5,729 nt of DNA from CAZJPD01 sp964547795 (GTDB lineage: Bacteria; Pseudomonadota; Alphaproteobacteria; Rickettsiales; Midichloriaceae). Under the pieces are notes generated by a model, which saw only the letters and a list, made by a program, of their open reading frames with translations, was not told where the DNA came from and did no database searches. The translations under genes were made by a program, and so were the position numbers. The first letter of the stretch is position 1, and each line of letters starts with the position of its first letter. Below are positions 1 to 5,313 of the stretch, one piece after another. The stretch covers positions 1 to 5,729 of the forward strand of contig CAZJPD010000048.1 in NCBI GenBank assembly GCA_964547795.1, given 5' to 3'.

Positions 1-621
1 ATTAGCTCTGGTAAAATCCTGTTAGACTTAGCTACTATTTTATTTATAACACCGGTTTTAACTTTTTACTTCGCTTTTGATATGCAAAAAATAAAAAATG
101 GTTTCAAAAACCTAATACCAAAAAATTATAAGCAGGATATAATGAATCTTTTTAGTGATATAAACTACATATTAGCTAGATACTTAAGGGGGCAATTAAC
201 AGTCTCTACCATATTAGGTGTATATTACAGTATTGCACTATCAAGTCTTGATATTGACCATGCAGTAATTCTGGGAATATTTTCAGGTATTTCATTATTC
301 GTACCTTATTTAGGCATAACATTCAGTTTCATACTTACGTCTATTCTCACCTTCGTACAATTTAAAACATTTAGTATTTTGCTTTATGTAGTTGTAGTAT
401 ATATATGCGGTAATATCATAGAAGGAGCATTTGTCACACCTAGGTTGATTGGAAAAAGTTTAAATCTTCATCCATTATGGATAATTTTGGGATTGTTCCT
501 TGGAGGTCATTTATTAGGTTTTTTTGGGATATTATTTGCCATTCCCCTAACAGCTATCATTTCCGTACTTGTAAGATTCATAATGAAATTATACAAAAAA
601 AGTAAATTATATAAATATTGA
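1..621 (+). CDS. AI-2E family transporter (PerM-like), C-terminal part; 5' end outside window
   Basis: The reading frame is open from base 1, so the gene begins upstream; the ATG at 82 is internal and 206 codons are visible. The family comprises inner-membrane proteins of about 350 residues (PerM/YdiK/TqsA); some export autoinducer-2 or act as ion antiporters, and the substrate here is unknown. Family hallmarks seen are the ITPVLTFYF segment at the start, the YLRGQL motif near visible residue 60 followed by a hydrophobic helix, and the C-terminal PRLIGKSLNLHPLWIILGL block, then GFFGILFAIPLTA. About five to six membrane segments are visible, ending in a short Lys/Tyr-rich cytoplasmic tail. The frame is intact. 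It lies 8 bp upstream of gapR on the same strand, which suggests one operon with gapR and proS. The family call is secure; function beyond that is not. Confidence 0.88.
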   Translation: MSSGKILLDLATILFITPVLTFYFAFDMQKIKNGFKNLIPKNYKQDIMNLFSDINYILARYLRGQLTVSTILGVYYSIALSSLDIDHAVILGIFSGISLFVPYLGITFSFILTSILTFVQFKTFSILLYVVVVYICGNIIEGAFVTPRLIGKSLNLHPLWIILGLFLGGHLLGFFGILFAIPLTAIISVLVRFIMKLYKKSKLYKY

Positions 622-624
622 GGT
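620..624 (+). promoter_or_regulatory. Ribosome binding site of gapR
   Basis: GAGGT lies five bases before the ATG at 630 and overlaps the TGA stop of the transporter gene, which supports this start and translational coupling. Confidence 0.6.
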
Positions 625-629
625 AACAC

Positions 630-872
630 ATGAAGTCTATCGATAACAATACAAAAGAAATACTGAGACAATACATAGAAAGAATTGAGAGATTGGGGGA
701 AGAAAAAATGAATATCAACAATGATATAAAGGATTTATTGCTTGATGCTAAGGCAAAGGGATTTATTCCCAGCATCATAAAACAGGTAATCAAAGTTAGA
801 AAAATGGATACTGACAGGCTGAATGAGCAGGAAGCATTGCTTGAACTCTATAAAGATGCTGTTGGGTTGTAA
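630..872 (+). CDS. gapR: GapR family (DUF2312) nucleoid-associated DNA-binding protein
   Basis: This 80-residue protein matches the GapR/DUF2312 family over its whole length: an N-terminal helix with IERIERLGEEK (about residues 16-26), DIKDLLLDAKAKGF (about 32-45), then IKQVIKVRKMD (about 50-60) and the C-terminal EQEALLELYKDAVG. It is highly charged and helical, with no membrane segment. In Caulobacter, GapR binds overtwisted AT-rich DNA ahead of replication and transcription and stimulates gyrase and topoisomerase IV; the same role here is inferred from family membership. It has a good Shine-Dalgarno sequence, follows the transporter gene by 8 bp and ends 3 bp before the proS start. Its length of 80 aa is typical and the frame is intact. 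Confidence 0.88.
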   Translation: MKSIDNNTKEILRQYIERIERLGEEKMNINNDIKDLLLDAKAKGFIPSIIKQVIKVRKMDTDRLNEQEALLELYKDAVGL

Positions 873-875
873 AAA

Positions 876-2177
876 ATGTACCTAAGCAAATTTCTATTAA
901 AAACAAGCAAGGATGTGACCCCAGAAGCAAAACTTATATCCCACCAGTTAATGCTTAGAAGTGGTATGATAAAACAAACTTCTTCTGGGGTTTACAGTTG
1001 GCTTCCCCTGGGCACAAAGGTCTTGCAAAAAGTGAAGAACATCGTGAGAGAGGAGCTTAATAATATAGATGCTCAGGAAATATCATTACCGTCTTTACAA
1101 CTTCTTTCTATTTGGAAGCAATCCGGAAGAGCAGTGGAGGAATCTGACTTAAAATCACAAATTTTTCATTTGACAGACCATAGGGGTGGCAAATATATAC
1201 TGCCACCATCAGGGGAAGAAGCTATTACTGAGCTTTTCGATGATTCTGTGCAATCGTATAAAGACTTGCCGAAAATACTTTACCAAATCACTTGGAAATT
1301 TAGAGATGAAATAAGACCAAGGCATGGTGTTATGAGAGGAAAAGAGTTTTTAATGAAGGATGCTTATTCTTTTGATATAAACAAAGAGTCAGCCCTTAAA
1401 AGCTATGAGAACATCTTTAAAGCCTACCTAAGAATCCTCAAGAAAATGGGGCTTGATGTGATACCAGTGCTTGCACCAACAGGGGCTATGGGAGGAAATT
1501 ACAGTCACGAGTTTCATATCTTATCTCAAAATGGTGAGGGCAATATATATTACCAAAGTGACCTACCTGCATATCTTAAGAAGAATGACTTTTCATTAAA
1601 AGCTTTTGAAAAATTTTATGCAAGAGAAGAGGAAAAGCATGACCCTGAAACTGTAGGTTTATTAAAAATAACACAGAATAGAAGCATTGAGATTGGGCAT
1701 CTATTTTATCTAGGACAAAAGTATAGCAAAGCTCTAAATTGTACATATCAAGCAAGTGATGGGTCTATTCAGTTTCCTGAGATGGGTTGCTATGGCATAG
1801 GAATTTCCAGATTGGTTGCAGCCATTATAGAAAGCTCTTATGATGATAAGGGGATAGTGTGGTTGCCTGCAGTGTCACCATTTACGTTTGTGGTAATAAA
1901 TCTAAACCCAAGTGATGCAACATGTACTGCTCTAGCAAAAGATGTATACAAAAGTTTAAGTAGTAAGTATGATACGCTTTACGATGATACGGATAACAGT
2001 CCTGGCAAAAAATTTGCAGATATGGATTTGATCGGTATTACATGGCAAATTATTATAGGTTCTAAGTATGCAAATGAAAAAAAGTTTGAACTAAAAAATA
2101 GAAAGACGGGGGATACTCTTGTTTTAACTATTGAACAAATCGACAAAATCAGGCAAAAACTCCATAAAATCTTTTAG
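876..2177 (+). CDS. proS: Proline--tRNA ligase (ProRS), short alphaproteobacterial type
   Basis: This class II aminoacyl-tRNA synthetase charges tRNA-Pro with proline using ATP, in the cytoplasm. Motif 1 falls at about residues 44-74. Motif 2 is at about 140-165 (WKFRDEIRPRHGVMRGKEF). The GGNYSHEF block is at 206-213, the IEIGHLFYLGQKYS block at 271-284, and motif 3 at 304-319 (GCYGIGISRLVAAIIE). The C-terminal anticodon-binding domain runs from about 335 to 430. At 433 residues it lacks the roughly 180-residue editing (INS) domain found between motifs 2 and 3 in E. coli-type ProRS, as is usual in alphaproteobacteria. The usual GPT-x-E substrate loop reads PPSGEE at 110-115, with Ser in place of Thr. 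The ATG at 876 is 3 bp after the gapR stop, without a strong Shine-Dalgarno, so coupled translation is likely. The gene is intact and almost certainly essential. Confidence 0.96.
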   Translation: MYLSKFLLKTSKDVTPEAKLISHQLMLRSGMIKQTSSGVYSWLPLGTKVLQKVKNIVREELNNIDAQEISLPSLQLLSIWKQSGRAVEESDLKSQIFHLTDHRGGKYILPPSGEEAITELFDDSVQSYKDLPKILYQITWKFRDEIRPRHGVMRGKEFLMKDAYSFDINKESALKSYENIFKAYLRILKKMGLDVIPVLAPTGAMGGNYSHEFHILSQNGEGNIYYQSDLPAYLKKNDFSLKAFEKFYAREEEKHDPETVGLLKITQNRSIEIGHLFYLGQKYSKALNCTYQASDGSIQFPEMGCYGIGISRLVAAIIESSYDDKGIVWLPAVSPFTFVVINLNPSDATCTALAKDVYKSLSSKYDTLYDDTDNSPGKKFADMDLIGITWQIIIGSKYANEKKFELKNRKTGDTLVLTIEQIDKIRQKLHKIF

Positions 2178-2223
2178 TATAGCATAGAACAGTAAGGTTA
2201 AAATATTATAGTATCAATACATA

Positions 2224-2240
2224 CCCGTCATTGCGAGTAA
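2224..2240. repeat. Fragment resembling a Rickettsia-type palindromic intergenic repeat
   Basis: The string CCCGTCATTGCGAGTAA matches the conserved GTCATTGCGAG end of the dispersed palindromic repeats common in Rickettsia and some other host-associated bacteria. Only this end is recognisable. The other arm, usually with a GAAGCAATC-type sequence, is not seen in the flanking 150 bp, so it is a remnant at best. Confidence 0.4.
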
Positions 2241-2325
2241 GAGGGGTGTATTAGTGTAGAGACATGAATAATTTGGCATTTCAAGAGATGTAATCAGGGC
2301 TGTAGTGGTGCTTCATTTTTAATAT

Positions 2326-2342
2326 GGGACTGTTCATAAGGC
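2326..2342 (+). repeat. Left terminal inverted repeat of the IS1-family element
   Basis: GGGACTGTTCATAAGGC pairs with 3148-3164 at 15 of 17 positions and sits 60 bp before the transposase start. Confidence 0.7.
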
Positions 2343-2390
2343 ATAGGCAAAATTCAAAAAAACATGTAGAATAAGTATTTATAAAAAAAG

Positions 2391-2396
2391 AGAGGT
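2391..2396 (+). promoter_or_regulatory. Ribosome binding site of the IS1 transposase
   Basis: AGAGGT lies six bases before the ATG at 2403. It identifies the true transposase start, although the reading frame breaks soon after. Confidence 0.6.
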
Positions 2397-2402
2397 AAAA
2401 AT

Positions 2403-3156
2403 ATGGAAATAATATGCAAGAAATACAAATCAAACCTATGGACAAAAAATGGAAATATGAAAAACAAGCAACGTTATAGGTACAAAGCATGCGGATATAA
2501 TTATACTCTATGAGATAAATGTAAAATATATGGAGCAGATAAGGAAACACTGGTGATACGTATGTACTTGAACAATTGTGGGATAAGAAGGATTGCACAT
2601 ATACTTGAGATACCACTAGCTACAGTATTTTCATGGATTAAGAGGGGGAACAAATAGTTAGTAAAATGGTAAAAGAAAGAAAAGACAATGAAAACAAGAT
2701 AGAAATACTGGAATTTGGAATTAGATAAACTATATACATATATTAATATTAAAAAAAGCCGAGAAGAAATAAGAAGATTGGGGAGATGGAAGGGGAATAT
2801 ACTGGGATATGGACTGCTGTGGATAGGGATAGATTTAAAACTGTTTCGTTTAGAGTAGATAATGGAGACAAAGAGAATTATATTGATTTAGCTATGGAGC
2901 TGAGATCAAAATACAAAGAGATAAACTACATGTGTACTGATGGATGCAAGGCGTATGCACATTACAAAATAGCTAAGCACCATATCATTGGTAAATCAGA
3001 AACATGCTTGGTTGAAAGCTTTAACTCTTCACTAAGAGATATACTGGCACGTCTTAATAGACGAACAAAAAGATTTAGTAAGTCCGCAGAGATGCTCAAG
3101 TTAACTTTACTCATGTTTTTAATAAAGATATTTCTTATGGCTTCTATGCTTTATGA
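2403..3156 (+). pseudogene. IS1-family transposase pseudogene (one nonsense codon, four frameshifts)
   Basis: The reconstructed protein is about 250 residues. It begins at ATG 2403 with a degenerate zinc ribbon (CKKY near residue 5, YKAC near 27). TGA at 2511 interrupts it, then comes a helix-turn-helix region (MYLNNCGIRRIAHILEIP, about 60-77). The DDE-type catalytic domain contains ELDKLYTYI (first Asp), YMCTDGCKAY (second Asp) and CLVESFNSSLRDILARLNRR (Glu), the last typical of IS1 InsB. Frame changes are needed at G5 (2644-2648), T3 (2714-2716), A7 (2751-2757) and T5 (3116-3120). Correcting the last restores the ending NKDISYGFYAL with stop at 3154-3156. The longest surviving open stretch (2786-3214) covers most of the catalytic domain, but it lacks the DNA-binding part and reads past the element's end because of the final frameshift. 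Confidence 0.85.
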
Positions 3157-3164
3157 ACACTCCC
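3148..3164 (+). repeat. Right terminal inverted repeat of the IS1-family element
   Basis: GCTTTATGAACACTCCC is the inverted partner of 2326-2342 and contains the reconstructed transposase stop codon. Confidence 0.7.
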
Positions 3165-3218
3165 TTACATTAAACAATGCATGCTATAACTACGGATATA
3201 TTAAGGTTTATTAAAGAG

Positions 3219-3296
3219 AATTAAACTGTATAAAACCCTAGACGAACAGAACTTGCAATCAGTAGGTCACAGGTTTGAATCCTGTCAGAATTACCA
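3219..3296 (+). pseudogene. Degenerate tRNA, probably derived from tRNA-Thr
   Basis: The 3' half is well preserved. It has the T stem ACAGG/CCTGT enclosing loop TTTGAAT (usual TTCGAAT with one change), a variable segment AGGTC, a 7-base acceptor strand CAGAATT, discriminator A and encoded CCA ending at 3296. The anticodon region CTTGCAATCAGTAGGTC closely resembles tRNA-Thr(UGU), CTTGTAATCAG, with the anticodon now TGC. The 5' half is eroded: the anticodon stem no longer pairs, the D arm is weak, and only AATT of the 5' acceptor strand can pair with AATT of the 3' strand. The total of 78 nt is right for a tRNA, but it is very unlikely to fold or function. It could be a decayed gene, or the tRNA 3' end left by an integrating element. 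Confidence 0.6.
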
Positions 3297-3595
3297 CTTT
3301 TTACCCCTATTACAAAACATTAACGAAGAAGCTAAAAATTTTTATTGCCGCACTGTTGCCGCAAATTTCTTTTCCATTCTAATTTTGTATTTATCATTTG
3401 TACTTCTTTCACTTTTATATCCATTTATCCACTTGTAGCGTTTAAAACAAAAAACAATTTCTGCTTAATTTTGTACTTTTATCAACAACCCCGCAACAAC
3501 TGGCAGATGATGAAAAATTTAAGACTAAAGCATCTATAATCACCGAAATAAGACACTTTTGGAGACAAAAAGATTTGACAATAAGGAATAAAGAT

Positions 3596-3630
3596 GGAAA
3601 AAAGAGCTAGACTTCTGAGAAGAAGCCTAG
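3596..3630 (-). terminator. Possible rho-independent terminator on the minus strand
   Basis: Bases 3607-3630 form a hairpin: CTAG-A-CTTCT, loop GAGA (GNRA type), AGAAG-C-CTAG, with nine pairs and one A/C mismatch. Read on the minus strand it is followed by CTCTTTTTTCC, a U tract as in intrinsic terminators. No convincing minus-strand gene ends here, so it may instead be a remnant palindrome. Confidence 0.3.
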
Positions 3631-3701
3631 TGTAAACACTTTTGATGCTATCAATAACTAGCAAAAAAGCAATCTTCTCGTTAGTTGCATTAATACTTAA
3701 T

Positions 3702-3707
3702 AGAGGT
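3702..3707 (+). promoter_or_regulatory. Ribosome binding site marking the ancestral start of the Rpn-tailed gene
   Basis: AGAGGT lies three bases before ATG 3711 and resembles the site used by the IS1 transposase (AGAGGTAAAA). It points to 3711 as the original start, although the third codon from there is TGA. Confidence 0.45.
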
Positions 3708-3770
3708 AAAATGGAATGAACAGATAAAGGTAAATACACACATAAAGAATTAGAAGCAATTAGGGAGGAA

Positions 3771-4526
3771 TTGGAAAGAAGAATAAAAAAAGAAGTATTT
3801 TTAAAAATAGAAACAAATCATTATAGGGATGATTTTTATCAAGAGAGTCCTGTAAATAACCCATTACTTTGGAACACAAAAGGTAAGAATATTGATTATA
3901 ATAAGGAATTATACAAAAAATATAACAAAGAATGCGTACATGAAAATATAAATAGGATAATACCATATATAACAATGGGTTATAATAATGATGCAACAGT
4001 ATTTAAACCAAGAAAGTATGATGAAGAGATAGCACTAAAATGTGGATTGATGCCATTTAAATATGCGAAGTATAAGAAAGGTAGAAAGATAAAGCTTATA
4101 ATGTTAGGTACATCTCCAGATTGTGCATTTTTTATGAGACCTAGACTAGAAGCTTATCAAACATTAATGAGTGGCTCAATGAGCCAAAGGAATGTACTAG
4201 AAAGTAATGAAGGATACTTTAGGCAAGTAGTAGGAAAAGAAACGACGGAAGAAGTGCTGATAACCTTTCAAGAAACAGTGAGTGATAATAAAAGAGGTAA
4301 AATTATGACAATAGCAGAACAGTTAATTGAAAGGGGGGAAATAGCTGGCATGCAAATTGGTATTGAGAAGGGTAGGCAGGAGGGGGTTGAAAAAGGTATT
4401 GAGAAAGGGGGGAAGTTGAAAGCTTTGCAGATAGCTAGAAATCTTATAACTCAGGGACTTAGTGCTAAAATAGCGTCTAAGTCTACAGGATTAAGTGAAG
4501 AAGAGATAGAAGTATTAAAGCATTAG
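3771..4526 (+). CDS. Hypothetical protein with unknown N-terminal domain and Rpn-type C-terminal tail; probably start-damaged
   Basis: From TTG 3771 the frame encodes 251 residues. The ancestral start is more likely ATG 3711, which has a Shine-Dalgarno and reads M-E-TGA-TDKGKYTHKELEAIREE in the same frame; the TGA at 3717-3719 breaks it. The TTG has GGAGG only about two bases upstream, which is poor spacing. Residues 1 to about 155 are a charged soluble region I do not recognise (NHYRDDFYQESP, RPRLEAYQTL). Residues 160-251 resemble the C-terminal tail of Rpn recombination-promoting nuclease/transposase-like proteins (PD-(D/E)XK superfamily). That tail includes MTIAEQLIERG (179-189), Gly/Glu/Lys repeats with two GIEKG copies (197-213), and a helical end with ITQGLSAKIASKSTGLSEEEI. 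The Rpn nuclease core is not visible. There is no signal peptide or membrane segment. It is either expressed from a weak start or a young pseudogene. Confidence 0.6.
   Translation: MERRIKKEVFLKIETNHYRDDFYQESPVNNPLLWNTKGKNIDYNKELYKKYNKECVHENINRIIPYITMGYNNDATVFKPRKYDEEIALKCGLMPFKYAKYKKGRKIKLIMLGTSPDCAFFMRPRLEAYQTLMSGSMSQRNVLESNEGYFRQVVGKETTEEVLITFQETVSDNKRGKIMTIAEQLIERGEIAGMQIGIEKGRQEGVEKGIEKGGKLKALQIARNLITQGLSAKIASKSTGLSEEEIEVLKH
4359..4408 (+). repeat. Short in-frame direct repeat in the Rpn-type tail
   Basis: GGTATTGAGAAGGG (4359-4372) recurs as GGTATTGAGAAAGG (4395-4408). The spacing is 36 bp (12 codons), encoding GIEKG twice. Such glycine/charged repeats are usual in Rpn C-terminal tails, and their copy number can vary. 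Confidence 0.5.
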
Positions 4527-4621
4527 TCCTACACAATGTATCCAATATAAATAAAAAAATCGACATTATATACTTTACAAAAACAGTAACCAACAAAACC
4601 CTTATAGGTCCTAGATAAAAC

Positions 4622-4654
4622 AAAGGAAATTTATTTTAATTTTTAATCCTTTTT
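4622..4654 (+). terminator. Weak possible terminator downstream of the Rpn-tailed gene
   Basis: AAAGGA (4622-4627) can pair with TCCTTT (4647-4652) around an AT-rich 19-base loop, followed by T residues. The stem is short and AT-rich, so this is only a candidate. The rest of the 4527-4711 spacer is AT-rich and shows no gene. Confidence 0.2.
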
Positions 4655-4711
4655 CTTGATTTTCATATATCATATTGTATAAAGCTAGTACAAAGATTTA
4701 GTGATTGTCTT

Positions 4712-5311
4712 ATGAGTATTTTGAATGAAAAACATTTCTTAAATAAAAAGTCAGCAATCAAATATGTTGAGTCTATCATTTGGAAAAATGGCAAAGTTTG
4801 TCCTCATTGTAAAAATAACAATCAAAAAAGAATTTATATAATCAAATCAAAAACTGCCCGTGCAGGACTTCATAAATGTGTGGACTGTAAAAAACAATCT
4901 ATAGTAAAAGTAGGAACCGTTTTTGAACAAAGCCATATACCACTTTATAAATGGCTTCAAGCTTGTGTTTTAATGGCTTCAAGTAAAAAAGGAATTTCTG
5001 CTCACCAATTACACAGAAGTCTTGAAATTATTTATAAAAGTGCTTGGTTTTTAGCTCATAGAATTTGTGAAGCAATTAAAGAATTAAGTATCGAACAATT
5101 AGGTAAAGAGAATAAAATCATTGAATCAGATGAAACTTTCTTTTGCAATGAAAAAGACAAGCCAGCAGGAGTTAGGGGGTAGAGTCATAAAAACAAGGTT
5201 TTATCACTTGTTGAAAGAAAATGTAAAGTAAAATTATTTTATATTTCAAATGTAAATGTTGCAAATGCTTTTAGTAAAAGATTGAAATATAAAGGGGTTC
5301 CAGTTGCGTAG
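4712..5311 (+). pseudogene. IS1595-family (ISXO2-like) transposase, internal stop and missing C-terminus
   Basis: The first 156 codons are open (4712-5182). They start with MSILNEKHF and an N-terminal zinc ribbon (C30/C33 and C56/C59), then the region KVGTVFEQSHIPLYKWLQACVLMAS (66-90) and SAHQLHRSLEIIYKSAWFLAHRI (96-118) typical of IS1595 transposases. The first catalytic acidic residue is in ESDETF (D140). A TAG at 5180 stops translation, but the same frame continues with family-like sequence SHKNKVLSLVERKCKV and on to TAG 5309. Full-length members have about 280-320 residues, and the part with the remaining catalytic residues is absent. No clear Shine-Dalgarno precedes 4712, and I could not identify terminal inverted repeats. 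The remnant ends right next to the helicase-like gene, as if a deletion or rearrangement joined them. It is inactive as transposase. Confidence 0.82.
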
Positions 5312-5313
5312 TT

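Larger units (their letters stand above)
2326..3164 (+). mobile_element. Decayed IS1-family insertion sequence, 839 bp, with both ends identifiable
   Basis: The left terminus GGGACTGTTCATAAGGC (2326-2342) and the right terminus GCTTTATGAACACTCCC (3148-3164) are inverted repeats matching at 15 of 17 positions. They bracket a broken transposase gene whose reconstructed stop codon (TGA, 3154-3156) lies inside the right inverted repeat. The size of about 0.84 kb and the IS1-type transposase fit the IS1 family. Flanking bases (TTTAATAT on the left, TTACATTA on the right) do not form an exact target duplication, so the insertion is old, its flanks have drifted, or the ends are off by a few bases. 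The copy cannot make a functional transposase itself. Confidence 0.75.
3165..3710. other. Gene-poor eroded region between the IS1 element and the Rpn-tailed gene
   Basis: No convincing intact gene is present in these 546 bp. The region holds a degenerate tRNA (3219-3296), a direct repeat of TTGCCGCA (3345-3352 and 3356-3363), a hairpin with a GAGA loop (3607-3630) and a short open stretch at 3446-3610. That stretch is rich in charged residues (for example QLADDEKFKTKASIITEI) and looks like a gene fragment, but I do not recognise it. Short frames on both strands here are interrupted or of improbable composition. I interpret the region as decayed accessory DNA. Confidence 0.55.

Noticed and set aside
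578..793. Minus-strand open frame over gapR
   Set aside because: It is antisense to the conserved gapR gene and has no ribosome site.
2281..2616. Open frame on the minus strand, 111 codons
   Set aside because: It lies antisense across the IS1 left end and transposase start, is Cys/Tyr/Ile/Phe-rich as expected for a shadow, and the plus-strand IS1 homology is clear.
2748..2760. Programmed -1 frameshift at the A7 run, as in IS1 insA-insB
   Set aside because: The direction is right, but the preceding base is T, so the tandem slippery heptamer is imperfect. Three other frameshifts and a nonsense codon show the gene is dead anyway.
3345..3363. Tandem TTGCCGCA copies considered as a CRISPR or iteron array
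   Set aside because: There are only two 8-base copies at 11-base spacing with no further units.
3342..3464. Minus-strand open stretch ending in MEKKFAATVRQ next to the tRNA remnant, considered as an integrase fragment
   Set aside because: It is about 41 codons with no tyrosine-recombinase motif, too little to support any call.
3253..3539. Two overlapping plus-strand open frames after the pseudo-tRNA
   Set aside because: Their products are Phe/Leu/Cys-rich, lack ribosome sites, overlap the tRNA remnant and resemble no family I know.
2403..3719. TGA read as tryptophan (genetic code change), suggested by TGA at 2511 and 3717
   Set aside because: TGA is the natural stop of the transporter gene (619-621), proS uses TGG for Trp, and the TGA at 2511 is not at a Trp position. 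Ordinary nonsense mutations explain both.
3760..3996. Minus-strand open frame opposite the Rpn-tailed gene
   Set aside because: It is antisense to a longer plus-strand frame with a recognisable family tail, and its composition is that of a shadow (Tyr/Leu/Phe/Ile-rich).
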